Position numbers and translations under genes: made by a program | In this document: in pieces, positions 11,800-24,654 of the stretch | Layout: each line of letters opens with the position of its first letter | How positions within the stretch are numbered: the stretch's first letter is position 1 | Notes under the pieces: model-generated | Told to the model about the DNA's origin: nothing | Seen by the model: the letters and a program-made list of their open reading frames with translations, nothing else | The model's database searches: none | Assembly: GCA_032988165.1 (NCBI GenBank) | Contig: JANTQF010000020.1 | Location: 124,001-188,000 of the forward strand | Direction: 5' to 3' | DNA: 64,000 nt | DNA from: Emmonsiellopsis sp. PD_33 | Taxonomy: Eukaryota > Ascomycota > Eurotiomycetes > Onygenales > Ajellomycetaceae

Positions 11800-14700
11800 A
11801 TCCTTCCTCTTCTTCTCTTTCTATATGTAGAGTAATTATTACTTGAGTTAATAGTACTTCAGCTTTATTACCTTATAATTAAATTACATATTGAACTTAT
11901 CAACTAGGTCCTGCACATTTTCAAGGTTTTCTGTATTCTCTCAGGAATTCTCTGCCTCTATCATATTTTTCCAGTGCATAAGATACTATTAGCTATTAAA
12001 ATAATCATACTTCTCTAAAATCTCTTTAATCTTAAACTTTTTAACTTCATCTATCATCATTGATTCAGCCTTCAGGATTTCACTGTGCTGCACATGGTAG
12101 ATATAAAAAATAGGATGTATATCTTTATATTGTAATGTAAGCTTTAGTTTGTATGTCTGTTTTCCTCACTTATTAATGATTTTAAAAGGGTTAAGTTAAT
12201 AATAATTAAGCTTTAGACTTGAATGTAATATACTAATATTTTTTAAGTATAGTATGATCTAGTTTTCAACTGCAAAATATTTCTTCTTGTAGCACTAATT
12301 ATAGTATTTCTTTTATATTTTCTGAGTCTGCAGAAGAAATTCTTATAAATCATTTCATATTTCTTCTATATAATATATATATTTTATTATCTTCTATACT
12401 TCTCCTCTTCTTATATAAGTATCTAATTTAACATTAAAATGCAGTTTAGATTAAAAATCTATCAGCACTTCTACAGGAGATATCTTGAGAATATTATCTA
12501 TAAAGATATTGTAGGAGAACTGTGCTAGCAGCAACTATCTAACCTAATCATTCTAATAGAAGTTACAGTAGATGTATAGGTAGTACTTAAGTATCTGATT
12601 CTACCTCTCAGTTTAACTGTCCATTTAAGAGTGGAACACAGTTGTTAATCATTAGCATACTTTCAGAAGATAGTAGAGCATTAATTAGTATTTACTGGAG
12701 CTAAATATTCTAATGTGATTTATTATCTAATATTGTGGATAACTGAAAAATTCAGTAAAGGTGTTAAATATCAGGTTCATAAGCTCTAATGTACTTATAT
12801 CTTTATTAACTAGTTTATAAACTACATATTTAATTAATTTATTTATAAATATTATGATTGAATTATAGACCTTGCTGTTCTACTTGAATGGTAGGAGCTT
12901 GACAATGAAATTTATTATTACTATTTTAAAAGAAGAGATGGGAATAGAAAGTAGTTTCAATTAACTATATTTCTTATAATAGTGTATTTTAACCTATTAG
13001 TAGATATTATAGGTGTGCATGTATTCTTAAATGTCTATTATTATATCATACTAAAAGTATTTCCTCTAGACACACTTAAGAGTGTATTTAACACTAAAAT
13101 ATCCCTCTTAAGAATTATTATAATTTAATTTTATGATCTCATCCCTTGTCACTTGATCTACAGGGATAGAAATGTAACCTTTATGATAAAGTAAACTATT
13201 TTAATTAATTATTTAGTTTAAATGCTTAACTTTATTTATTTTACCTACTTTCATTCTTTTACACATCTCAGTGTGCTCAGTGTCCTGAGCTTGCATGTGA
13301 TGCAGGAATTCTATGATAGGTTTAATGAGGAAGAATTTATAGACTATATTAAATTCTATAACTATATTAATTAATATTTATAGCATCAGATGAGCTAGCT
13401 TTTTTATATTACTAATAATATATTTCTCATCTACACATACATTTTAATATGCATAAGAAGTAAGTGTATTAATGTAAATTACATTTTTCTTATCATTTAA
13501 TAGTTTTAAATATATTATTATATTAATTATTTACTGACTGAAATCTTCCAGCTGCATCTATACATCTATATCTAGTATTTAAAACATTCCTTAAAGAAGC
13601 TTTTTTTAAATTATTAATAATAATATTCATTTTGAAGCATTCTTTTTATAGTTAGAGTAACAACTAGATGCATCTGCAGGATTCTTTATCTCTAAATAGT
13701 ACTTAATAATAAAGTTAAATGTAGAGAATGTTTCCATCCATTATATCTAATGTCTAACTAACTCTATTATTATCATGAAGTATTATAAGTTAATATAATT
13801 AGATAAAATTATTATAGGGAAATATGCATCATGCAGGTAGTAGCATCATTACTTGAATACTATAAGGATAGTAAGGAGTTCCTAGTTATATATACTATAA
13901 TTATACTCTATTAGTAATAAGCCTTATAAATAGTATATAATTAGGTATCATTATCTATCATTCAGATCTAACTGTAAGAGGATTATACTCAGTATAAAAT
14001 CTGATGCATCTGACTCTATCTGAAGTTTCTAATCTGAGTTAAAGTGCATGAGGATCAGGGCCTTTATGAATGCACTTTTCAGCTCTTAAAAAGCTTTTTA
14101 TGTATTAGCATTGAGGAGGATCATCTTTTAGTTCTAGCCTTTCTATATTGTGTCTTTTATGAGTGTAGATAAGAGTTATACTTTTACTATAAATCTATTT
14201 ATAAAATAGTAGTAAAAATTCATAAACCCTAGAAATATCTGAATGTTACAGATATACTTAGATTCTAATCAGAAGAAAATAGTATCAATTTAGCTTTATT
14301 TCATCTCAATGCTATTCATACTGATTATAAAGCTGAGGAAATTAATGCAATTCATATGAAATATACATTTATTAAGTTTTATATATAATTTATAAGTACA
14401 TAGGTGTTTCAGCATTATATACATATACTTATAGTGCTCTTCCTCTAAGTTTAAGTAGATGATAATATCATTCAGGTAGATAATACAGTAGATATCTAGA
14501 AGATTACTCAGAACTTTATTAATATAGAATTAGAACATCACTAGTGTATTTATGAGTCTAAAGGAGATTACTTGATATTCAAAATAATTATAGTGCATTT
14601 GAAAAGCTATTTTCCATTTATCATCTTTGCATATACACAGTTAGTAATATATATTGTGAAGATTTAACTGCAAGTAAATCTTTACACTAGCCAGCCTATT

Positions 14701-14885
14701 AATCATTTTGCTGATTAAGGGGAGAGGATATTAGTTCTTCATATTAATAGTATTAAGCCTATAGTAGTCTACATAAAGGTATATGATTCTATCTTTTTTT
14801 AGAATAAAAAATATTAGTATGCCTGCAGAGCTTTTCAACAGGTATATCCATTCTTTTTTCAGACTAAATTTTAGGTATTCATATA
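11800..14885 (-). pseudogene. E2 unit A pol, C-terminal part
   Basis: Minus-strand remains of RT (from 14885), RNase H, integrase and chromodomain. The RT catalytic box reads YLND at 14467-14478, a loss of the first Asp by G-to-A change. An RNase H motif (ESDASDF) lies near 14,020. Integrase motifs occur at about 13,150-12,650 (LLYHKG, then RKYF and a KPLPIP-like stretch). A chromodomain lies at about 12,070-11,880 (YLVHWKN-like, ENL). Stops are frequent. The N-terminal part of RT is 9.8 kb away, at 24655 and beyond, because E3 inserted here. It aligns with unit B 26980-30720. Confidence 0.8.
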
Positions 14886-14890
14886 GCACC

Positions 14891-15049
14891 TGCTACAATA
14901 ATGTAGGAGGGTCATGAAAGATGATATTAAATAAGCTTGATTCTTCTAGAATCATGGAAGATCTATAGCTGTCTTATGTCAGTCTGCTCTGCTTACTAAC
15001 TAGCTATGGTAGTGGAAGGAAGGAATGCAGTGGTTGTATGCATGTAGTA
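14891..15049 (-). repeat. E3 LTR, left copy (3' LTR in coding sense)
   Basis: 159 bp starting TGCTACAATAATGTAGG and ending GTAGTA (CA decayed to TA), preceded by TSD GCACC. Partner at 24491-24649 has equal length. Confidence 0.9.
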
Positions 15050-15342
15050 GAGCATCAGGGTACAGAAAAAGGTCAGTGTCCTCACTGATGTACTAAGCAA
15101 ACTAACTAACTTCACTGTGAGAGGTGGCATCTCCACATACAGAGGTAAAATAAGCAAAAAATAAAAATAAAACTACTTCACCAAATGGTGGCATCTCCAC
15201 AGGTTGGAGGCATGAAAAGAGAATGCCTGAAAAGAAACTTGAAATGTAAGATAGGCAGGTAGGCATGTGTTGAATATGTCAGCAACAGTGTAGGTAATGT
15301 GGAAGATCTGAATGGCTGAGGGATTAGGAAAAGGATAATTGC

Positions 15343-17830
15343 TTACTTACCTGGGAGTTTACACAGAGCCAGAATGATTGTGGTCTCTAGCCAGTCAATC
15401 CATACTGTCCTCAGTTTCTTGAGGTACTTCTCTTTGATGTCATGCTGAAGTTGATTTATAGCTTTATTAACATCATCCTGGGTTATTCTAGATGAAAAGA
15501 TGTTCTTATTACTTTTCTGCCATTCATTCTATAGCACTTTAATCTCCTATGTCTGGATACTATTATACTATTTGTTTATCACTTTATAGTATTCATCATG
15601 GATGCAGGCAAGATCTTGCTTGTGAGCAAGTTGCATTACTTTTACCTCACATGTGAGGTCTTTAAGAGAACTGAAATCCTCATTGAAATGGATAAACTAT
15701 TCCTGCAGATGACATCCCAGACTGTTACAGAATTTCCATCCCAGATAAATTATATGTAGGTAGATGAAGATAGGTTCATTATTATTATATATTTTAGAGA
15801 TGTTATCTATCTTTTGATCTGTGATGTAATGTAAGGAGATACTATCTATTATCATACCTATTATTACTTTACATAGAGTGGGTTCAACAAGTTGAGGTGG
15901 TGTGTTCAGAGCATTCCCTTCAATATTCCATCCATATCAAGAAGCTACTCATATCTTTAGCTCAGAGAAATATAGAGTGTTGCCTGCTTTGAATATCACA
16001 GGGGGTTAGTTCTCTTTCTGTTTGTTGTGCCTGTACTGGGTTTCTTTCTTAAAGAGGATATTCTATTGTTTGTTAGTTTTCTGGATGGAGGTTCTCAGCT
16101 CATTTATCCATATCTTCTGTCTGACTAGTGTGATGAGGAGCTTTGGGTTTGCTGACTAAATCTCATTTATTAATAATTTACTGTTTATAATAATGATGGC
16201 TGCTAGCTTCTTGGCTTCTATAACTTTTATTCTCTCTTACTTGTACAACATGTCAAATATTGATTTGAAGTCTAGAGTGTTCTCTTTATCTTGCTGCAAG
16301 AAGATCCTACTGTCATTGTGATTATTATCATTATTTTAACCTGCATCTTCATTATCAATATCTATCATCTCTTAGTTATTATTCACAAATGGATCTTCCT
16401 TTATGTGCTTACTTTCATCCTCCTCTGTTTCTGATTCTGGTGGAGGTGGAGGTGGGCAAGCTTTATTCCAGGTCTGATGTTTTTAGTATTGTAAGGACTC
16501 TGGCATGGGCTACTGTTGCTGTTGGACCTTGACTTTTCTGTCTTTTGAAGTTTCTGGGTTAGTAGCATTCTTCTTTTATCCTGCTATCCTATCTTTATAG
16601 TCTGTGATCTCCATCTTTATATTATATCTGGATAACCTAAGGTGATTAATGACTTCTTTGATTAATCCAATACTATTCTACATGAAAGCTCTCACTTGTT
16701 GTTGTTGATAAGTGTTCTGAATACCAAATTCACTGAGGTCTACATCACTGTGAGGAGCTTTGACTTGTATTGGGGGGAGTCTTGAATCATTGCAGTTATA
16801 GTAGAAGTTCAGTATGATATGTTCAGGCAGAAGTATCTTAATAATATTTCTCAAGCAAGTGTCTTTAACTCCTCATTTCATGTTGAGGATGCAGTGTCTT
16901 ATATCTTGATTGATTACTTCTAGGTTGTCAGGTGTTGCATCACAGGATGTGGTCAGAATTGTAGGTGTAGACTTGGCTGCTCCTATAGAGCTCTTCTATT
17001 GAAGCTCTGACTTGATGCTATATCTGGGAAATCTCAGGGTGTTAATATAGCTTTTTATTGTCCTACACTCATTCTTGTATAGAGTGTGTATTAGTTCTCA
17101 TTGGAATTAGTACTTCATGCTGAAGTTAGATGGGTCATCAGCATTATTTATAGGCATGGCATGTTCAGGAGGTGATTGACATCAGGTGCAGTCATGATTT
17201 GTGTGTGATATGTTATGGCTTAGATAGATGATATAGATAATCTTCTCCAGGCATGTGTCTTCATTTTCTTATAGAATATCCTTTAAGAGTCATTTAACAC
17301 TGCATTCTGTAATCCCAAACTGGGTTGGTATGGCATGGCAGTGTATCTGTGGAGTTTCTAGAGTGGATGTTCCTGCTGAGATCTCCAGGTGTTATAGTAA
17401 ATATTATACAGTTTATTATATTTTAATATTGAGTTTGATTTGCTTCTTTTCTTTTCTTATGGTGCTATGATATTTATCAAAATCAAAGTATAGATCTCAG
17501 AGGTGTTCAGGTAGATTACCAATGTTCAAGGAGAAACTTAATCTATTTGTTATATGGGCATCAGGTTCTCCATGCTTGTCATGTTATTGTAGGTTGTAGA
17601 GGGTGTAAGAGGTGAGGAGGTTATCAATATTATTATGCAAAGTATTATTATAGTAAATGAATAGAGGTTAAACATCACATGCCAGACAGTCCATCATTAT
17701 AGTGACTTAGTTGTGGTGTGGCTATAGAATATTATGCAAATATACTATCACTATAGAGTGTCCATACATCTATATATATGTGTGCTTATCAGAGATATTT
17801 AGCTTTCCTCATTTCAGTACCTTTACTTCT
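15343..17830 (-). pseudogene. E3 ORF3: uncharacterised frame downstream of chromodomain
   Basis: One reading frame on the minus strand runs from about 17830 to a TAA at 15343-15345, roughly 825 codons. It is broken only by stops of the kind C-to-T or G-to-A makes. I checked that motifs at 17281, 17161, 17002, 16681 and 16435 all fall in the same frame, so there are no indels in between. It is in a different frame from pol and starts near the pol end. Features: an N-terminal stretch (DKHGEPDAHIT, near 17,570); two copies of a ~130-residue module (DTCL at 17251-17259 and 16855-16863, each ending in an LR-PRY-IK motif); a Pro run followed by acidic residues (PPPPPPESETEED) near 16440; and a helical Lys/Gln-rich C-terminus. 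I do not recognise the family. Confidence 0.65.
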
Positions 17831-17859
17831 TAGAAGCTTTGGTAGGATGTACTCTTTCA

Positions 17860-20800
17860 TAGTTCTGAATGAGCTCCTTTGATTCTTTAGCATCCTTCTT
17901 ATTTATTTACTGATTATCTTTTGCAGCATATCCTTTCCATCTGACTAGGTACTAGGTCTTCCCACATGAAAGTCATTTATCTATGATCTTCTCTACTTTA
18001 TAGCTGAGCTTTCCACTGTTGCCTGCTGACTGTACTGATGGTAATTCAGAATATTCATATCCATATGGATCCTTCACTTGTGAGAATGGCTCTAGTATAG
18101 CTACACTGATAACTAGATGGATCTGCATCATATGTAGTAGTTCCAATCTGTATGTGAGTGACCCAATATGCTCAAGCACCCTAAAGGGACCTGCAAATTG
18201 ATTATTGTACTTGTGTGTTATTTTTATCACTAGTATCTCATAGCTGTGATGTAGGTAAAGAAGGACTCTATCTTTAACATGGAAGTTCCTTTATTGATGT
18301 TACTAATCATAGTAGTCCTTAGTAATTATTGCTGCTTTATTCAGTGTAAGTGTAATGTCTCATCTCATGCTGAAGCCTTGCATTTATGGTACTATTATAA
18401 GTGCTGTAATTGAAGAATTTACTAGCATTCTATATATAGTCTTATGGGCTGAGTATTCTGTTACTGTAGAGTAGGAGGCATTATAATGAAAAGTAATTAT
18501 TGTAAGGATGTCTAGCCATCTAAGTGGGTTATTCATTGTTATAATGATATAATATAATGTGACTTAAATCATTTAGTTTGTCCATTCACTTTAACCATCT
18601 GTTTGTGGGTGGTATACCATAGAGTATAGGAGTTGCATGTTAAGTAGGCAAAAAATCCCTTTCCATAGATCACTCAAGAACTTTAAGTCTCTATTAGATA
18701 TTATTCTTTATGGTACTCCCCAGTCTGTGAGTAGGAGGCAGGTCAGGAGTGTCCTCACCTAATCTTAAACATTATAATTTATTTGACCTGGTATGACTAT
18801 TATTCATTTGGAGAATTTACATGTTATAGACATAGTAGTGTCAAATTTACCATCAGGCAATGTGAGTATGAAGTTGATTGTGATGGTGTCATGCAGAATG
18901 TTTGTGATTATAATGGGCTGATATTATTCATGTAGCTTGTATTATAAAGTCTAGTTTACCTTACACCCAGGGCAATGATTGATGTAGGTTTGAAGTTCTG
19001 ACATACAGTACTGTATAGTAAAGTCATAGAGGTTCCATAGCATCTTATTGTAACCTAAATGATTTAGGGTATATGCTAGCTTAAAGATTTCTTATCATAG
19101 GTCCTTAGGTATGCAGAGGCATTTAAAGTCATTATATATGTAGTAGAGGCAGCTATCATCATCAAGCTTGTATGATAGCTTGAATGGTTCCTTCATGGCT
19201 TCATTTCATTATACAACATTAATTATATAGGTGAGCTTGGTGTCTCCTTCATATCCTTTCTTGAGCTGTTCACAGAACTTCTTAGACATTTATATAAGAG
19301 TTTTCATGTAGTAGTAGTTAGATATCTTATTATCTTAATCAATATGAATAAGATAGGCATCTTATATTTCCTTCAGTGATTCTTCTATAGGCATTATGTT
19401 CTTACTTAATAGCCTAGATAATACATCTAGTATAAGGTGAAGGTGTCCTGACTTATAAATTACTTTGATCTGAAATTATTGCAGATAAGCTTCTATCTGG
19501 ACTAACTGCAGATTCTATTGGTCTATTACTGTCATTTTGAGGTGAGTCACTTTAATAATACCCAGTATGAGTTTATGGTCTGTATATATGATGGTTGTGT
19601 TGATGAACACTTCCATAAGGTGACATACTTTACATATAGCTCATATAAGATAGGTAATCTCTAGTTCTGTGGGCTAGTAGTGCTGTTCTGCTGAGGTCAA
19701 TGTCTTGCTGAGAAATAAAATTGATTTGACTAATTCTTATGGTAGAGGTACTATGTAGTCTCTTGTCTTCAGAGCTAGTCATGAGTTCTTAATGTAGAAT
19801 AGTATGACACTATAACTATATTTTATGAATGTGTTGACATTCATGAACAGCATGCACAAGTGATTAGCATGCACAAGAAAGAGTTAGGTTCTAAAGACAT
19901 TTTAGATGTCCTTAAATGCTGCTATCTCCTTAGAAGTTCCATTTACTCTTGTTATGGCTGTGTAAGTAATATACTTGGTGCCCTTCAATGGTCCTTCCTT
20001 CAATAACTCTATCTTCCTTTTTTATAGTGAGTCTGCACAATGAGTATATCAGGGGATGTACTGACACAGCCAGCTCATCAAGCTCAGATATTTCTCTAAA
20101 TGTATTAATTTTGCTGGGAATTTGATGTCTGCCAGAGCTTTCAACTTTTCTTTGTCAATAGATAAACCTAGCCTGGAAACATGTTGGCCTAGAAGACACA
20201 CTGAGAGAAATCTAACATAGGTCTTTTTCAGGTTCAGAATGATACCAAGTTCATATAGATATTAAAAGAGCTTGCACAGGTAGTTAACATAGTAGTTCTG
20301 TGTCTCTGAATGTATAACTAAGTTATTAATGTATATGCATATGAATTCTTTCAGGTCTGTGAGGCATCTATTGATCTGCCACTAAATATAAGGTACTAAG
20401 TTTATGTATTTCATTATGGCAACATTGAATACCTTCTGTCTTCAGTGTGTTACTACTGCTATTTTGGTTCAGTCCTCTAGGTGCAATCACTAGTAGTAGA
20501 AAAAGCTCATGACATCTCTAACCATTATAAACTTGGCTCCTTTCAAGCTGTGGAGAATATCTAATTATAGTAGAGCAGGATAAACATCTGGTTCCATGAC
20601 CTTATTGAGTGTTTAGAGGTCCACTATAACTCATCCCTTTCTCATGGGCTTTCCTTCATAATATATTGTCTGCTAAACCATAAATACTGGGTATACTGAG
20701 CAGGTATGTGTCCTTGCCCAGCTCATCCTTCCTTGCACATGTAGCTTATTAAATATATTGTTTATATACTTGCAATCCTTCAGACCCACTAAATATATCT

Positions 20801-21800
20801 TCATTGTCTTAGGCAGCATCATATCCTTTTTCAGAAGGACATACATCCACTTATCCTGTAGAATATCCATAAATCCATCATGATCTGTAAATATATCTTC
20901 AAATTTTATAATCAGGTCTATAAATATTCTCTTTATTTCTTCATCCTCATAATATATTATTACATCATTAGATAGAGTAATTTCATTTTATCTATTTTAG
21001 ATAACCTTTAGTTGACTGTCCCTTCATGAAGGTTCTGAGCTCACTAGTGTCACAGCTTCATTCATGATATAATATCTATTAGTGAATTTCAGCTCCTATA
21101 GAGATTCTAGCTTTATGTGTCTTGTCAGTTTCACTGGTTTATCTGTGTTGTTTCTCACTTGCATGAATGGTAGTGTATGGTTAAGGACATGCACATGGAA
21201 TGTAAGCTGCATATTTGACAGCTTAAATAGATAATTCCTATCATTTAGCAGGTTCTCCTTCCCATGAATATGAATAGGAATTTTTACCTCTACTCTTAGT
21301 AGCATAGTTACTCCAGTAGCTGTGTACAGCAGGCATCAGTTCTAGTGGTTTGGCCTCAGAGCTAACATGAGCTTGATAGTGGCTTCATGGCATCTTATGA
21401 GGCAGGCAACCTTGTTGGGGAAGTTCAAGACAATGCCCTCTAGCCTAAAATTATTTACTCCTAAAAGTAGTTTAGCCTGTAGGTTATCAATGAGGTGTGC
21501 CTCAATAAATAGACATGCAATGACAGACTTTTCATCTAGAAGTGTCACAGGTAGATGCAAAGGGATGGTGACTATCTCTAATGACACTAATCCTTTGCTA
21601 ATTCCTCAGACTGTAACTGGCTTTGATTGGACTATCTTGACATTTAAGTCTTAATTTAGAAGCTATTCCCTATCTATCAAGATCATCATGCACTCTGAGT
21701 TTAGACATATATCATCTGCCTTGTCTGGTTTCTCCACAAACACCTTCATCATTATATAGTGCCAGAATTGGAACAAGAGGCTGTCTGATGAGTATACTTA
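17860..21800 (-). pseudogene. E3 pol: protease, RT, RNase H, integrase, chromodomain
   Basis: Minus-strand polyprotein remnant. The protease active site reads NSE at 21693-21701 where DSG is expected; both changes are G-to-A. The RT linker and start lie at about 20,870-20,560 (PVFMV; VDL-LNK). The catalytic box at 20322-20333 reads YINN instead of YxDD. RNase H and integrase follow to about 18,250. The integrase GPF motif (GPFRVLEH) lies near 18190, and a chromodomain at about 17,990-17,870 contains YLVRWKGY. The gene is non-functional. Order and motifs match Ty3/Gypsy chromoviruses. Confidence 0.85.
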
Positions 21801-21984
21801 CAGGCACTTTAATGACACAATTAGTAGAGAAGCATCTACATGCCAGACTGCTGACTCATTATCTTCCTTATGGTATTCAACTATGTGGTTATACAACTAG
21901 TTGTTTGAGGTAAAGGTAGCATTATAATTATAGCAGTCATATACATTATAGTCATCATTAAAGTCTAAGTATCCCTCAGCTTTA

Positions 21985-22275
21985 TCAGGATGTCCATTAT
22001 CATAATCATCATCTTGATAGCTATCATACTAATCATTATGTTAAGTATTACAGTCATTTTCATCTTTCATCCTATCTACCCAGTTAACTCTCACTTCTTT
22101 ATAATGATTCTCATACTAATGGTTATCATACTAACACAGGAATGCAGAGTTTCTATAATGAGGTTGATAATTATTATTATAATTATTATTATTTTAATAA
22201 TTATCATTATTGTTACTATACTGGCATTAGTTCTAGTCATTCTGATATTAGCTATATGAATGGCAGGGATTACCA
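21985..22275. repeat. ATT/ATC-rich low-complexity tract inside E3
   Basis: Dense ATT, ATC and ATA triplets that give Ile-rich translations on one strand and Asn/Met-rich on the other. It lies between the gag and protease parts of E3. It is probably a decayed codon repeat of gag's C-terminal region, not a separate gene. Confidence 0.55.
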
Positions 22276-22299
22276 TTATCTAGCTCTTTACTACTTGTA

Positions 22300-24400
22300 T
22301 GGTTTCTATTATTAGTGGTGTGATCATCATTAATATTCTGATGGTTCTGATAAGCTCTTAAACAGTATCCATTAAAGTTATAGTACAGTCTGTCTGCTTG
22401 GTAGGACCACTGGGTAGAGCTGTCTTGTCATACTGACAGTTTATACTCATGATACAGTTAATAGTACTTGTCTTTCTAATTACACTACTTCTTAACCAGT
22501 ATTACTACAAACTTCTTGATTGTGATCCCACTGTCTAGTTCATCTACCATCAGTTATAGTGGGAGGTCTAGATGCTTCCATATTTGAAGTACCAGAACAT
22601 TCTTATTGTCTGTGTGTCCACAGTACTTAATAGTGTGTACTAAGTCAGCTATAAATGCTGCAATACTACAGCCATTCCAAGCATCTACAGTTGTATAATA
22701 CATTTTTTCAAATTTATCTAAGAACTTACTTGATGGCAGGTAGAAGTAGGTCTCCAGTACTTTACAGATCTGCATTACATCATCTAGGTGATTAAATAGA
22801 TTATATCTTGTCACATTCAAGATTTCTGATATCTATCATGTGTTTGCAGATCCTCAGAAGTAGATAGGCAGGTCTTATTTAATAATAATGATATTATGAG
22901 ATTGAGCTGCAACCTGTACTCTAATAGTAAATGAGAATATGTTATAATAGTAAGTATAATGATTCTTATTCTAGATGTCCTCATTGCCTGAAGCATCCAG
23001 TCAGAACATATTGATGTCTGTTACCTTTCATGAGGCATTTAACATATACTGTATGCTTGGGGCAGGACTGGTCTCATAAAACTCAGAGATAATATAGTTA
23101 GCTTTAGTGGTATTATCTGCATACTGGTCAGAGTCATCATCACATCTACAGTCATTATAGTCATTGTTATTAGTTCTTCCTAAGCTAAGCTCTATCAGGG
23201 TTCCTTACAGGGACATTTTAATTAGATATAAGATCTTCTGTATCTGGGCAGCAGAGAAACCAGTATTTGCTACAGCTGACAGGATAATTAGACTGCTGTT
23301 AGAGACTGGGCCAGCATTAGTATTCTCATTAGCTATTTTAGATGAAGGACAGGGAGATTGGATTAGGCATCTTCTTGAAGGATATACTAAGGTTAAATTC
23401 TGAGCAATGTTAGGCTGATCTGACCAGCAGATGCATCTGTTTAATAATAGGTCATTAGACTGTTATTATGCTTGTGAACTGGCTCACTGAGGTGGCTGCA
23501 TTTAGCTGTGTAGGCAATCTAAAAATCTTGTCATTATAGATGATATAGTTGACTTGGGACACTGACATCATGAATTTTCTGTGTCATCTTTATCATTACT
23601 GGTCAAGTTGACTGTGGCTGAAGTCATGATAGTGCAGTTGGAAAAGAAAGAAGAAGATGGGAGAGAGATGAGGGGATTCTCAGTTTATTTTGATTTTTAT
23701 ACTGACTTTAAGGTAGTCACAGATGCCTGTGCTGACTTCAAGGTAGTTGCAGATATTCTAGTGTTCTGTTTCAGAAGATCAAGTCATAGGTTACCTGATT
23801 TAGAAGTGGCAGTTGATTTTTAGGCTATCTAAGAGTAAGCTCCAGGAGGATACAGGATAACCACTATTATATTCATTGTTGCACCTGTCTGTTCTCCTGT
23901 AATAACTTCCAAGTCAAGTACTATTCATCTATTTGTTGTTATTATTCCTTCAGTTAATAATAAGATCAAAGGGGCACTGGAGGATTCAGCAGAGTCAGAT
24001 GTAGGTATTTAGGGTGTATGAGATTCAATATAGGTCTTGCAGTTTGAGTCCTTCAAGAGGTACTTTACATGTCTTATAAACTATTTGATATTGCTCTTAA
24101 ATACCACTTTATTAATTGCCCAGTCTGCTGGATATTCCAGCTGTCTTGTAGTCAAACTCTTCCTTGTTATTGCAATGCTGGAGCTTCACATCCTGGATTG
24201 ATCTCCTAGTAGAGTATTCAACTTTAAAGGGGGCTCTGGACAATCCATATTAGTGGTGATGTACTTGGCCACTAGTCCAACTTGTATGCTGACAAGGGAA
24301 GTATATGTGCCTTTATTAGTGATGTAGGTAGTTAATTGGTGAGTAGAGTAAATGACTTTAACAGTTAGTTTCATGGACATCCCAGTGGTCTATCATTAGT
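22300..24400 (-). pseudogene. E3 gag remnant
   Basis: Minus-strand Gag-like sequence. The clearest part is at 22554-22820, with a segment reading AFIADLVHTIKYCG and then LQIWKHLDLPL, resembling the capsid C-terminal part of fungal Gypsy Gag. A further open stretch lies at 24186-24380. No intact CCHC knuckle was found. Stops are frequent. Confidence 0.6.
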
Positions 24401-24490
24401 GAAAAAAAGGGGGTTTTACCCAGTAAAAACTCATGGATAAGGATTGTAGTTCTTCAGCTATCCCATTGAACTTGCAGACATGCTACCATT

Positions 24491-24649
24491 TACTACAATA
24501 ATGTAGAAGGATCATGAAAGATGATATCAAATAAGCTTGATTCTCCTAGAATTATAGAAGATCTGCAGCCATCTTATGTCAGTCTGCTCTACTTACTAAC
24601 TAGCTATAGTAGTAGAAGGAAGAAATGTGGCAGTTATATGTGTGTAGCA
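24491..24649 (-). repeat. E3 LTR, right copy (5' LTR in coding sense)
   Basis: 159 bp, starting TACTACAATAATGTAG (TG decayed to TA) and ending GTAGCA, followed by TSD GCACC. Confidence 0.9.
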
Positions 24650-24654
24650 GCACC

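Larger units (their letters stand above)
14891..24649 (-). mobile_element. E3: nested 9.76-kb Ty3/Gypsy chromovirus with extra ORF
   Basis: Both LTRs are 159 bp. The right one ends in canonical CA and the left one starts TG. The element is flanked by TSD GCACC (14886-14890 and 24650-24654). Unit B of E2 shows the corresponding empty site near 30721 (now GTACC through C-to-T). Coding is on the minus strand: gag, protease, RT, RNase H, integrase, chromodomain, then an additional reading frame (ORF3) before the 3' LTR. At 9.76 kb it is long for a fungal Gypsy element (commonly 5-8 kb). It interrupts the RT N-terminus of E2 unit A, so it is younger than E2. Confidence 0.9.

Noticed and set aside
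22091..22276. Ile-rich and Asn-rich open frames inside E3
   Set aside because: They come from an ATT/ATC/ATA tract and carry no protein motif.
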